Source: CBDCUW01 sp965222745 (GTDB lineage: Bacteria > Planctomycetota > Planctomycetia > Pirellulales > Pirellulaceae). From it: a stretch of 64,000 nucleotides of DNA. The position numbers were made by a program, and so were the translations under genes. The stretch covers positions 372,001-436,000 of the forward strand of contig CBDCUW010000002.1 of the NCBI GenBank assembly GCA_965222745.1, given 5' to 3'. This document shows, piece by piece, positions 20,101 through 27,044 of the stretch. The notes beneath the pieces are model-generated. The model searched no databases. It saw only the letters and a list, made by a program, of their open reading frames with translations, and had not been told where the DNA came from. Position 1 is the stretch's first letter. The number at the start of each line of letters is the position of its first letter.

Positions 20101-20290
20101 AAACAAGTCTGTTCTCCCTCAAATTAAACACGAAGGCAAAGCGCACCATAGTGAGAACAACGATCAGGCGTGGTCGATTCAGAACTTCTATCATTGGGTG
20201 AGCAACTTCAGGGCCAATCATAAACCAAAGTGGTTCAGCAAAGACTACTATCAATGGGTTGATAGCCGGAGAGGCCCTCCCTCACTTTGA
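14174..20290 (+). CDS. Giant multidomain Ser/Thr protein kinase (2038 aa)
   Basis: The protein begins with an anti-sigma-like HVEDCERC motif (residues ~32-39). A complete Hanks-type kinase follows at ~103-370: glycine loop GSGGMG (112-117), VAIK lysine 134, HRDVKPSN with catalytic Asp228, DFG 247-249, and SPEQ. A transmembrane helix (~424-446) puts the remainder outside the cytoplasm. That part has two TIGR03067-like domains from ~538 and ~669 (LQGVW, LQGEW; SFTIDPTK), a third diverged one (~827), a HEAT-like helical stretch (~1109-1302), three 100-residue tandem repeats (~1331-1625) and a diverged fourth. A cytochrome-type CTDCH motif (~1792) and a terminal alpha/beta domain (VIVPRHSSAAKEMLRNGATL) end the protein. 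The GTG start overlaps the ECF sigma stop, so it probably relays an envelope signal to that sigma factor. Confidence 0.9.
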   Translation: MNNQLMQCDDRKLAALLAAEESGEGNDPWIDHVEDCERCQTRLRVLAANDDDWQKASRVLSMADGDEWPDLSPVDDRPVVWNESMVKQLLDPPTHPEMLGRLGRYEIERLIGSGGMGIVSKAHDTELNRPVAIKLLAPYLAGNGSARKRFAREARAAAGVVDDHVVPIHNVDSESEPPYLVMQYVAGGSLQEKLDRDGPLDVAEVLRIGLQTAKGLAAAHAQGLIHRDVKPSNILLDEGVERALLTDFGLARAENDACLTRSGFHPGTPHYMSPEQVRGESIDARSDLFGLGCVMYALCTGHPPFRAETSYAVLRRTTDDEPRSIRELNSDVPEWLEAIVMKLLSKSPDDRFGSAAEVAELLEACLAHVQQPTVVPLPAKACSYARQSVDRSSKTTLPFGDSSYDEKANPEPATTSRSQPPFKKLLIALAFAVPLLLAGILIVLEFNKGTLTIESEADNVPVRVMQGDEVVEKMTVSRSGKSIRIAAGQYVIEIGGEIDGLMVKDETVSVRRGGREVVRIVKRPRQKNVEQRAPATPMAELRRLQGVWMMNTCDSATEGFGDKLAVVRDWRWDFRGKEIIWARSHGKVWKMSFTIDPTKTPKEIDLTYLDGPFKGKKSLGRYRWGGIDGKTLWISVQDPGVDVPRPKSVGMRSGETSLMLLDRPNADQELASLQGEWKLEVFYTDTLPKPTGNYVGSRWVIQGNEMSWTGPDSKQIKMSFTIDPTKLPSEIDATFLSGPHKGEKCLGIYERRGSTLLLCLADPGPQVPRPKNVAYETLAGKTMIVLTPTAHADDASKEHRRSLRKNTDKASDNHQPANTSTRLLPQGEWQLLSNTLNGNATELGKSTATIAGDRVAIQSPALEGGKADTEFRYVLNGNHIDLLCTDRRTGKDFTLLGIYQSQRDRLWIAYHDAAQNPRRPKSAKTDTPEADVVYMEFRRISRATDDNDRTVADPADNAHATLPVYKRKTLAQWLSGLKDRDSLTPVEQQAIDTLVDDTPKEQIRELFNEWSALVKRERDVIRLAIGVYVVCSLVAEDDSEKALDVVVTIIRRAPNDVPVTGNNPKTALQYVYLALKKLDADAVRARMFKEVAEGTSNSRLFALHHWNLNEGDPFAEPTPIQALIAASSDKHELVRKLAVTQLGQFYSKDQRALKRIGELLEDSNSAVSRIAVRELARLDPHSDKLLSALREWAVASHVAVQHNAVAWLLNIAASENKDALDVLVQLLDDMAWGNRLVDSDLESKRVPWTYFMYSPRETPRVRAIQGLGKLGQKAAPAMAVLNKQLKHEDEKVQAEAAKAIALVNEPQEKKAEDQSQSEGEFPEADPHQVAVNPLKGMNGKVPLTSAQISQLFEQVLNRKPTAVEVSRTFEIIIAAIIGDRRFRERARLSAWMEDGEAEAMRPFDETDEVIKELTEKKGEDRPQTTDEPLSVDPLKGINGKVPLTSDHISQLFEHNLDRKPTTAELFKSFEVIVAALIDDPALYERARLSSWIDGGKAEARRPINETDEGIEEPTQKKDKDRSPTTDTPIAIDPRKGINGQVPLTSNQISHLFERTFNRKPTTAEVFKNLETIVAELVDDPKLRYREQLRDWIKAAAEDEKRPFDAFAEEQIGDLPVPFLGDEIGKPQTPEDNHVLRLAIDFGGDLTSKGIIRAYERALERKPTDAEITATLEWLIENLITDEHFHKQVGKGLFGGDWKAGMLDKHWDKSFKRLVEETNRTGATGKPDAKPQKGGDDSAKTQTPQDNRVVGSLDPATTHGDGMKFGESREFGEKELARLAEAHSKLDMSTQRCTDCHSAMPDSMKFRVAEKLLLHAWSRPPNRHSAEVDMQPKPELDGEVDAAVRQYPAADICVIVPRHSSAAKEMLRNGATLLLLVDARALTKAGGADLDSPAWRTIRLQLEKSVSRFRGDQRLHARLFFENDVYDAGLTAQLKKEFRKRFADIDLYIVCIDQQIQNDDTTWEQYVAGITSTELPKNKSVLPQIKHEGKAHHSENNDQAWSIQNFYHWVSNFRANHKPKWFSKDYYQWVDSRRGPPSL
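18164..19045 (+). repeat. Three 300-bp tandem repeats inside the kinase gene
   Basis: Units start at 18164, 18464 and 18764, a period of exactly 300 bp (100 residues). Each opens with DPLKGINGKVPLTS or a variant, followed by a helical block with LFE...NRKPT and a linker rich in E, D and K. The core motif recurs in diverged form at ~19070-19300 (TSKGIIRAYERALERKPTDA). The units differ at many positions, so the duplication is not recent. Confidence 0.9.
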
Positions 20291-20373
20291 ATCCGAAGCA
20301 CGGTTTGGCGTTCCACCAAAGAAGCATCAAGACTGAGTCATGGGAACCAATATCAAATTCGCGAGGCAAATGA

Positions 20374-20838
20374 ATGTTGCAGACCACGCTTACCGTTGTG
20401 CTGGCTCTCATTGCCGCCGTTGACGGCATGAATGAGGACACGGTATTCACGCCAGAGGATGTCATCAGGAACGCCGACACGTTTCTCGAATCGGCACCGA
20501 TCACCGTTCGATTTCGAGTCGACACGGTCGACACCATTCGCCACAACCGTGAAGACAAATCGACCTTCGATCAAATCCGCCTGCACCCGAGCGTCAAACT
20601 CGATCCATCAGTTCATGCGAGATTTGAAGTGACGCTTTCGGAATCCATTCAGAAGACACTTCAGCGTATTGGAATGGACGACTTCAAACGCCACTTCAAG
20701 GGCAAGGACATAGAAGTCGTTGGCGGTTTAACCAGAACGAGTTTGTTTCTCAAAGGTTCTCCAACAATCTGGATTTACGGAATAGAAATCTCTGAGCTGA
20801 AACAGGTGAGTTCTGTCACATTCCCTCGACGCGATTGA
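20374..20838 (+). CDS. Small secreted hypothetical protein
   Basis: This 154-residue protein has a short N-terminal hydrophobic stretch (LQTTLTVVLALIAAVDG) that is probably a signal peptide. I do not recognise the family. The rest alternates short beta strands and helices (ITVRFRVDTVDTI, ARFEVTLSESIQKTL, KDIEVVGGLTRTSLFL), compatible with a small beta-barrel or OB-like fold, but this is inference. It lies 83 bp after the giant kinase and 9 bp before the next secreted protein. It may be in the same operon and act in the envelope. Confidence 0.7.
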   Translation: MLQTTLTVVLALIAAVDGMNEDTVFTPEDVIRNADTFLESAPITVRFRVDTVDTIRHNREDKSTFDQIRLHPSVKLDPSVHARFEVTLSESIQKTLQRIGMDDFKRHFKGKDIEVVGGLTRTSLFLKGSPTIWIYGIEISELKQVSSVTFPRRD

Positions 20839-20847
20839 GGCGGATTT

Positions 20848-21759
20848 ATGCGACCCGACAAAGCAATGCCCACCCTACTGCTTCTGGCATTTGGACTTGT
20901 AACGTCCATTCTCCACTGCGACGCACACGCGCAGGGAATCCAACCGCAGCCAGCGACTCACACGACACCAACTGAGAAACAGGATGGAGTTGTCGGCGCG
21001 ACCGATCCAGAGTTGGGAACTCTCACGGGCCGCTTCGTGTTCGACGGCAAACTGCCACCGCGCGTTAGCGTTACCGTTGGGGGTGGGGGGCCGTTGATTC
21101 CCCGCGAACCGGAACGGTTGATCGTAAACGGCAGATCCATACCAAATCCGGATCACTCCACCGGCAGATACACCGTCGTTAAAGACCACCCATCGCTGGT
21201 TGTTGGTAAGGACGGTGGAATCGCCAATCTCGTGATTTGGGTTCGTAGCAGGAACATTCCGATCCCCGAGCGTCGCGAACAGAACGAGAAGCTGGTCTTG
21301 AGTCACAAAGACGGAAAGTTTCAGCCGCGAGTCGTTGCCTTTCGCCCTCCGCAAACGATCGTGCTGAGGAACGAAGACGAAGATAAAAGTCAGGACTTCT
21401 ACCGGTATGGCTTGAAGAACGAACAGTTTAATGTACAAGTCCCACCACGTAAGAGCATCGACGATCAGATCGACTCTGCCGAGCGTTGGCCCCTGCCGGT
21501 TGCCAGCCGCTTCGGTGGCCTCCGAAAATCGTGGCTGTTCGCCTGCGAGCATCCATACTTCGCCGTGAGTTCCAAAGACGGAACATTCACAATTGCAAAC
21601 TTGCCCGTGGGCAAATGGGAGTTTCAGGTGTGGCACGAACGAGGCGGGTCGGATGAGTGGGATAAATGGCCGCATCGTCGATTCACGATGAAGATCGAGT
21701 CTGGACGGAATGATCTTGGAACGCTCGAGCTAACTCGCAAAATGTTGGATGCGTTGTAA
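20848..21759 (+). CDS. Secreted cupredoxin/carboxypeptidase-regulatory-like protein
   Basis: This 303-residue protein has a signal peptide (LLLLAFGLVTSILHCDAHAQ). The body starts GTLTGRFVFDGKLPPR, as in planctomycete proteins annotated as methylamine-utilisation-like or carboxypeptidase-regulatory-like. A cupredoxin-type arrangement is suggested by QTIVLRNEDEDKSQDFY and, later, the motif ACEHPYFAVSSKDGTFTIAN, where a Cys and a His could bind a metal. The final block (LPVGKWEFQVWHERGG) is the typical end of these proteins. No enzymatic role is known. It overlaps convergently with the ankyrin gene by about 30 bp. Confidence 0.75.
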   Translation: MRPDKAMPTLLLLAFGLVTSILHCDAHAQGIQPQPATHTTPTEKQDGVVGATDPELGTLTGRFVFDGKLPPRVSVTVGGGGPLIPREPERLIVNGRSIPNPDHSTGRYTVVKDHPSLVVGKDGGIANLVIWVRSRNIPIPERREQNEKLVLSHKDGKFQPRVVAFRPPQTIVLRNEDEDKSQDFYRYGLKNEQFNVQVPPRKSIDDQIDSAERWPLPVASRFGGLRKSWLFACEHPYFAVSSKDGTFTIANLPVGKWEFQVWHERGGSDEWDKWPHRRFTMKIESGRNDLGTLELTRKMLDAL

Positions 21760-22065
21760 GTGGCAAACGCCATTCACAGATCTTAGCTGGACAGCGCCAG
21801 GTTCGGGAATAAGCACAACATCTTGCGACAGCATCAGGACGGCATGATGCAAGGGAGTTTCGCCCGTTGATTCTCGGCCCAAATTGGGATCAGCGCCGTT
21901 TTCCAGAAGCAGCCGCACGATGTCGACATGGCCTGAAAAACAGTGCACAGCAAGGGCTCGAACGTCGTCTGCATCCCTGCCAACGAACGCATTTGGATCG
22001 ACGCCATCTTTCAGGCACGTGGATACAACCTCAATGTCTGGCGAGAGTAGGTCGTTGGCGTTCAT
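21730..22065 (-). CDS. Short ankyrin-repeat protein, possibly truncated
   Basis: A protein of about 111 residues shows two ankyrin repeats: ALAVHCFSGHVDIVRLLLEN followed by GADPNLG and TPLHHAVLM. Ankyrin repeats mediate protein contacts. The N-terminal MNANDLLSPDIEVVSTCLKD also fits a capping repeat. After the second repeat the sequence degenerates (QDVVLIPEPGAVQLRSVNG) and the gene ends overlapping the convergent cupredoxin-like gene by 30 bp. The original 3' end may therefore be lost. No partner is evident. Confidence 0.6.
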   Translation of the reverse strand: MNANDLLSPDIEVVSTCLKDGVDPNAFVGRDADDVRALAVHCFSGHVDIVRLLLENGADPNLGRESTGETPLHHAVLMLSQDVVLIPEPGAVQLRSVNGVCHLQRIQHFAS

Positions 22066-22101
22066 CCGTAGACATTTCCTCTTGGCGGATGACATTGCGG
22101 A

Positions 22102-23418
22102 TCAGTCGTCCTCAATGCAATACAGCGTCTTGTACGACCGCAGGAAAATCTGGCCGTCAACGATCGCGGGTGTACCGCTGAAGTCGCTGTTGTCGGATGC
22201 GAAACGATTCCAACCTAACAACTGAAACTCCGGCGTGGCGGCAATCACCGCCGTTCCGGAAGTTCGAGTCACTGAGTAGTAGCGGTCTCCGACAAGTATG
22301 GGTGATGAATAGAAGGGACGCCCGCCAAGGCTGCCTCCTTTCGGGTTGCGCATTCTCTGTTGATAGACGACCTCACCGGAATCTGCGCGGATGCACATGG
22401 CCATGCCCTTGTCGGTGACCCAATACAGATGTCCATCGTGCAGGATTGGAGTGCCAACGTAAGACGAGACCTTCCGGCTCGACCAGACGACATGTGAGTC
22501 GGTGACATCTCCCTTACCGCCAAGCCGGATGGCGATGCTCGCTCGAACCGGATAACCGCCGAACGCGTAGACGACTCCGTCTCCGATCACAACATCCGGC
22601 GATGCGTTTCCGTCGATCGGAGACTCCGCGAACCAGACTCGTTTGCCGGTCTTTGCATCGAGCGCCCATACCGCCCCACGAACCGCAAGCACAATTTGAG
22701 TTTCTCCGTTGGCTTCGACCAGTCGGGGCGTACCGAATGCATTATCAAGACCTTTCGACTCATATTTCCAAATCTCCTCGCCTGTCTTGCGGTCAAGTGC
22801 CCGAATGGAGTGGCTCTCCGTGGCCGCATTGACGATGACAAGATCGTCGTGCAGCACGAGACTCGCTGATGAGCCCCACTGTTTGCTGAACGAGTTGGTC
22901 CCAACACTCGTTCGCCACAGTTCGTTGCCATCGAGATCGAAAGCAAGCACACCGGATTTTCCGAAGAAGACGTAGACTCGCTCGCCATCGCTGACCGGTG
23001 TGTTCGTGGCATAACCATGTTCTGTATGAAAGCCCTGAAACTTCGCTTCCGGCAATACGGGCTCGACGGTACGAGTCCAAACGACATCACCATTGCTGCG
23101 ATTGACGCAAATCAAATGTCGCCGCAAATCCTGCTGGTCGCCCGGTTTCTCCTTGATCACTCCATAGCCGGAGTAAGCCGTCACGAAAACGCGATTGCCA
23201 ACCACAATCGGACTGGACGAACCGGGACCGGGCAGATCGACTTTCCACTTGATGTTCTCCGTGTCACTCCAAGACAACGGAGCCTTTGCATCATCGCTCT
23301 TACCGGTTCCTGACGTCCCACGAAAACCGCGCCAGTCATCGGCATTGGCGACGCATACCACCATTGAGCATGCGGCATATGTCACGAAGGTTCTGAGCGT
23401 CCTGTGCAGACTCAACAT
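22102..23418 (-). CDS. Secreted PQQ-like beta-propeller protein
   Basis: This 438-residue protein has a signal peptide (VTYAACSMVVCVANA) and begins the mature part with DDWRGFRGTSGTGKS, the standard start of planctomycete PQQ-like (BamB-type) propellers. Blade motifs recur: WKVDLPGPGSSSPIVVGNRV, ALDRKTGEEIWKYES, ALDAKTGKRVWFAES and CIRADSGEVVYQQ. These fold as an 8-bladed propeller, either a quinoprotein-like enzyme or a binding scaffold in the periplasm. Catalytic residues of alcohol dehydrogenases are not evident, so a binding role is likelier. It is followed on the same strand by the ankyrin gene. Confidence 0.85.
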   Translation of the reverse strand: MLSLHRTLRTFVTYAACSMVVCVANADDWRGFRGTSGTGKSDDAKAPLSWSDTENIKWKVDLPGPGSSSPIVVGNRVFVTAYSGYGVIKEKPGDQQDLRRHLICVNRSNGDVVWTRTVEPVLPEAKFQGFHTEHGYATNTPVSDGERVYVFFGKSGVLAFDLDGNELWRTSVGTNSFSKQWGSSASLVLHDDLVIVNAATESHSIRALDRKTGEEIWKYESKGLDNAFGTPRLVEANGETQIVLAVRGAVWALDAKTGKRVWFAESPIDGNASPDVVIGDGVVYAFGGYPVRASIAIRLGGKGDVTDSHVVWSSRKVSSYVGTPILHDGHLYWVTDKGMAMCIRADSGEVVYQQRMRNPKGGSLGGRPFYSSPILVGDRYYSVTRTSGTAVIAATPEFQLLGWNRFASDNSDFSGTPAIVDGQIFLRSYKTLYCIEDD

Positions 23419-23462
23419 TTCATTTCTCTCTGGATGCTAACGGTGCGCCTTAGCGGATCTTG

Positions 23463-25469
23463 CTATGGCTGGGCTGGTCGTCCGACAGCGAATGGCTTGC
23501 TCCCGAGCGGCAACGCGCCGATGTCTGGTTTCTTCTCGTTGGTCGGACGAAGCGGGTCTGGCCAGTCGCTCGGCAATCTCACGCCGCTGCCGTTAGCAGG
23601 GCTGTCCTGTCCGATTCGCCAGTCAGCTTGATTGATCGGATCGAAGCGAACCAGCTTCGGGTCACCGATACGATCGCGAGCGCACCATCCCTCGGGATAG
23701 TTCTTTTTGTTCGCTTCCGAGAACTTGGACGTCCTCTTGTTTTCCAGATACTGTTTTGGTACCGACACAGATGGATCAGCGCACCAATGCAGATTGCCGT
23801 CAGCCTGCACGTCGTTGTCGACCCCTTTGTACTGCCGCAGGAAACCGTAACGGTTGAGGTAGACGAAGATGTTGTTGAAAACACGACGCTTCGTTTCCGG
23901 CGCGGTGGCCGTCAGCAGCCGATGAGCAAATGCATCGGGCGAAGCGGGGCTGATGAACGTATTTTGGTAGTAGTACATGGACTCAATCCCCAGCAGCTTT
24001 CGTCCATGCACTAAGAAGATGTGGTAGTTGCCGAGTCGGCCATGCGGCAGGTCAGGTCGAGGCCGGCTGATGTTTACACCTTCGCGCAAGTCGGCGACGT
24101 TGCGGTAGATGTAGATGCTGCCCGTTGGTCCGCCGCGCGAATGACAACCAAACGCCATCAGGCTCTTCGTGATCAGATTCTGATAAATGTGTATGTTGTC
24201 CGATGCGAAATGAACCGGGCTGCTGAGATAGATCGCGTCGTCCTGAATCGTGTGGACGTGGTTGTGATGAAAACGAATTCCGTGCCCGCTGAGGTAGACG
24301 CCATCGTGACCATCGGTGAACGTGCAGTTCGCGATTTCCCAGTCGTGATTCCGCGGGAAGTAGAACACCTCGAACTCGTACGAGCCTTCGGTCACCAGCA
24401 ACGCGTGGGTGTTGAGCCGGGCGATGTTTCTGGCTTTGGTATCCGGCTGAGAGATGAACGGCGGATAGTGGTGCGACGAGGTCGTGTGCAAGCTGTTTTC
24501 GTCGCGAAATCCCCACGGCGGAATGCCACCGTGAATACCACTGTTGGTGATCTTCAAAGGCCCGGTCGCCCGAGCACGGATTCCGTAAGTCGCACAGAAG
24601 ACCGTGATGTTGTCGAACTCAACATCAATGCCCATGTTTAATTCGATCGTATCGAAGCCACCCCCGCGAATGACCAGATCCTGAAACCGTACGTGCTTCG
24701 CTTGATCAACGTGCAGCGGAAGCGACTTGTACGGTGCAATCACCAGCGGCAGCTTGCGAGGATCGGTTTCGCCTCGGAAATTCGGCACCTGGACGTTGTC
24801 GATGTTCGTATGAGCGAGTCGACAGTGAATGCGGCCGGTTTGCTTGTCGTACCACAAGCCGGGTCCGCAATAGACCGAGTCGACTTCACGCGTTTCCTTG
24901 TTGAGAATCCACAGTTCGTTCTTTACGACGAGGTCTCGCCGGTGCCAGTAAGTCTGAAGCCCGATGTTGGAGTCGGCGAACGAACCAAGCACGTCGCGAA
25001 TGTTTCGATACACTTTCGCACTGCGATACTCGCCACTGTCCAACGGTTCCCAACACGATGCAGGATCATTTTGAAACTCGGGCAGCCCGCCATCAATGAT
25101 GACTTGTTCGCTGGGATACGCACGAATCGTGATTGGCTTGTCCGGAGTTCCCGCTACCGCACAGTAGAGATTCTCGAAATAAGTTCCCTTGCGAATGGCA
25201 AGCGTATCGCCAGCTTTCAGTTTCGACAGCGCGTGACCGATCGTCTTCCACGGCGCATCCTTTGATCCATCGTTCAAGTTGTTTCCATCTGATCCATCGA
25301 CATACAGAACGTTGTCAGCCGGAAGCAGCCGCTTGGATGGAGCAGGAATCTTGTGCAAAGGAGGATGTGATTCCTGCGCGAACGCCGGCGCGACAATCGT
25401 GATTGCGAGCAGCAAGACGAAAGTCTCACGCGGAGGCGCGAAGGCGCAGAGGGCTGTCGGTGATGTCAT
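23463..25469 (-). CDS. Secreted right-handed parallel beta-helix protein
   Basis: This 668-residue protein has a signal peptide (FVLLLAITIVAPAFAQ). It starts DNVLYVDGSDGNNLNDGSKD and APWKTIGHALSKLKAGDTLA, the standard opening of pectate-lyase-like parallel beta-helix proteins. Repeated short-strand blocks follow, such as ANCTFTDGHDGVYLSGHGI and HHNHVHTIQDDAIYLSS. Such proteins bind or cleave acidic polysaccharides; the substrate here is unknown. Residues ~7-16 (LCAFAPPRET), between the initiator Met and the hydrophobic core, are encoded by a half copy of palindromic repeat A. The ATG at 25469 has a purine-rich ribosome binding site, so the repeat is probably translated. Confidence 0.85.
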   Translation of the reverse strand: MTSPTALCAFAPPRETFVLLLAITIVAPAFAQESHPPLHKIPAPSKRLLPADNVLYVDGSDGNNLNDGSKDAPWKTIGHALSKLKAGDTLAIRKGTYFENLYCAVAGTPDKPITIRAYPSEQVIIDGGLPEFQNDPASCWEPLDSGEYRSAKVYRNIRDVLGSFADSNIGLQTYWHRRDLVVKNELWILNKETREVDSVYCGPGLWYDKQTGRIHCRLAHTNIDNVQVPNFRGETDPRKLPLVIAPYKSLPLHVDQAKHVRFQDLVIRGGGFDTIELNMGIDVEFDNITVFCATYGIRARATGPLKITNSGIHGGIPPWGFRDENSLHTTSSHHYPPFISQPDTKARNIARLNTHALLVTEGSYEFEVFYFPRNHDWEIANCTFTDGHDGVYLSGHGIRFHHNHVHTIQDDAIYLSSPVHFASDNIHIYQNLITKSLMAFGCHSRGGPTGSIYIYRNVADLREGVNISRPRPDLPHGRLGNYHIFLVHGRKLLGIESMYYYQNTFISPASPDAFAHRLLTATAPETKRRVFNNIFVYLNRYGFLRQYKGVDNDVQADGNLHWCADPSVSVPKQYLENKRTSKFSEANKKNYPEGWCARDRIGDPKLVRFDPINQADWRIGQDSPANGSGVRLPSDWPDPLRPTNEKKPDIGALPLGSKPFAVGRPAQP
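25426..25451. repeat. Palindromic repeat family A, copy 3 (half arm)
   Basis: This single 26-bp arm has three differences from copy 1 (TCACGCGGAGGCGCGAAGG..). It lies inside the first codons of the beta-helix protein gene. Confidence 0.8.
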
Positions 25470-25484
25470 GTGAGGTTCTCTCTT

Positions 25485-26351
25485 TCACCTGTTGATTTCA
25501 ATGAGTTGCCATCTCGTGCTTCGCGAACCGTGTTTGCCCTCAACAGTGCAACTCACAAGATAGACGCCCGAAGCATCGAAGGTGTGCCGGATGTTCGGCC
25601 CGTTTGCCGTTGTTCCGTCGCCGAAATTCCAGCGAATACTGACAACGCTGTTCTGATCTGATTCGCGACAGGATGCTTGCAGTTGTCTGCCATGCGGCTC
25701 CAGCGTTGTCGTCGGTAGCCTTGGGGCAATCAGCGTTTCGCGGCTTTCGATTTCATTCAGCGCTCGAACGACATGCCAGACCATTTCACCAGCTTCGTTC
25801 GTCAGACGCTGTGCCATCGTCTTGTCGAAGCCGTTCTGTTGCCAGTGCGAGCGAACCGCTCTCGTTGTTTCAAGCAAATGCGTTTCCAACTGCTTCACCT
25901 CTTTTTCAAAACGGATCTGCTCCTCGATTCCACGACGGACATCATCGACGGTTCGACAGTTACCAAGAATCCAGTGCATCGCCGGATTGGCGAGATGAAC
26001 CACGTCCTCCGGGTTCAGTCCGCGCATCAGCGTCGTGTAAATCGCCAGCCCGGCTTCGTTCGTTCCCGCACCAAAGTTCGGACGGGTCGGCGAGGGTGAC
26101 AGAAATGCGTAGCGTTCTTCCGAGTTGTGATACAGCGTGACGTTGCCATGCCAATCGAAGTTCCGCCAAACAAGCGGTCGACCGTCGGCAACGGCGTTGC
26201 CAATCGCAACACCCGCCGTGCAACCGCGAGATTCGTCGACCAAAGCGACCGTGACACACACAGTCAGCAACGCGACGAAGGCCATCCTACCCCTGTTTCT
26301 CTGCGCCTTTGCGCCTCTGCGCGAGAACACTATGTTCCGATGTTTTTGCAT
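25485..26351 (-). CDS. Ntn-hydrolase (acyl-CoA:6-APA acyltransferase-like) with C-terminal PKD domain
   Basis: After a signal peptide (MAFVALLTVCVTVALVDESR) the protein has GCTAGVAIGNAVADGRPLVW and RNFDW, the opening of the isopenicillin-N acyltransferase/C45 Ntn-hydrolase family. The first Cys would be the autocatalytic nucleophile after processing. FGAGTNEAGLAIYTTLMRG and NCRTVDDVRRGIEEQ fit the same fold. The last ~75 residues form a PKD-like domain (WNFGDGTTANGPNIRHTFDA). The Ntn part seems shorter than usual, so the activity is uncertain. Two starts are plausible, 26351 and 26285. The second has a ribosome binding site next to it and would leave repeat A4 untranslated; the first would translate it as SRRGAKAQR. 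Confidence 0.75.
   Translation of the reverse strand: MQKHRNIVFSRRGAKAQRNRGRMAFVALLTVCVTVALVDESRGCTAGVAIGNAVADGRPLVWRNFDWHGNVTLYHNSEERYAFLSPSPTRPNFGAGTNEAGLAIYTTLMRGLNPEDVVHLANPAMHWILGNCRTVDDVRRGIEEQIRFEKEVKQLETHLLETTRAVRSHWQQNGFDKTMAQRLTNEAGEMVWHVVRALNEIESRETLIAPRLPTTTLEPHGRQLQASCRESDQNSVVSIRWNFGDGTTANGPNIRHTFDASGVYLVSCTVEGKHGSRSTRWQLIEINR
26299..26324. repeat. Palindromic repeat family A, copy 4 (half arm)
   Basis: This single 26-bp arm (CTCTGCGCCTTTGCGCC..) is identical to copy 1 except near its end. It lies immediately upstream of, or inside, the signal peptide region of the Ntn-hydrolase gene. Confidence 0.85.
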
Positions 26352-26396
26352 GTTCGTCAGTTCCTCTGTTCGTTGGGGCAGATCAACAAGATTCAT

Positions 26397-27035
26397 CTAA
26401 CCGGAAATAAGATTACGAGAGACGACTTCCACAGCGAGCGCGATGTCCGCATCACTATCTACAACATCCCAGACCTGACCATCGGGTGTCGCCAACACGA
26501 TGACTCCGGTGTAACGGTGCTTATCAAACACATTTTCGATTCCAAACGTTCGGCTCAGCTTCTCCGCCTGCTCCCGAGAACGTTTTGAAGTCAAATCAAA
26601 CGTCAAAAACAAAACCGGGTCGTCGCTGAATTCATTCTGCAAATCAGCGAAGACCGGGGCGATCTTCTTGCAGCGCCCGCAAGGATCGGCGTGAATCTTC
26701 ACCGCGATCAACTGGAATCGTTCTGGTTGCTGTAAATCATCGAGAGAGATGGCTTCATCCTTGCCAAGGTTCGGTTGATGGTCATGCTCGTCTGCCAACT
26801 GTGGCTGCTGATCAACAACCGAAGGCACGGGCATGGTGGAAGGCCACATTGCCACCACGGTCACCAGCGCCACAATCGCGGCGGCCGCAGTGCCAAACCC
26901 CACGAACGTCCGTTGTCTCCATAGCGCCACCTGTCGAGCCGGTTCACAAAACTCCAGAATCTCCTCAACTCGCGAGGCCGGCAACTCACGGGAGTGATAG
27001 TGATCCTTCAGCACTTGTTCGATTTCGTCATGCAT
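26397..27035 (-). CDS. Membrane protein with thioredoxin domain, probable anti-sigma factor
   Basis: This 212-residue protein has an N-terminal cytoplasmic helix-rich part (DEIEQVLKDHYHSRELPASR), one transmembrane helix (FGTAAAAIVALVTVVAMWP), a linker, and an extracytoplasmic thioredoxin-like domain. That domain has KIHADPCGRCKKIAPVFADL, a CxxC redox pair. The gene lies 9 bp downstream of an ECF sigma factor gene on the same strand, the usual place for its anti-sigma factor. I infer that the N-terminus binds the sigma factor and that the periplasmic CGRC pair senses or exchanges thiols. It overlaps no neighbour and is followed by the Ntn-hydrolase gene. Confidence 0.75.
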   Translation of the reverse strand: MHDEIEQVLKDHYHSRELPASRVEEILEFCEPARQVALWRQRTFVGFGTAAAAIVALVTVVAMWPSTMPVPSVVDQQPQLADEHDHQPNLGKDEAISLDDLQQPERFQLIAVKIHADPCGRCKKIAPVFADLQNEFSDDPVLFLTFDLTSKRSREQAEKLSRTFGIENVFDKHRYTGVIVLATPDGQVWDVVDSDADIALAVEVVSRNLISG

Positions 27036-27044
27036 AACGCAACC

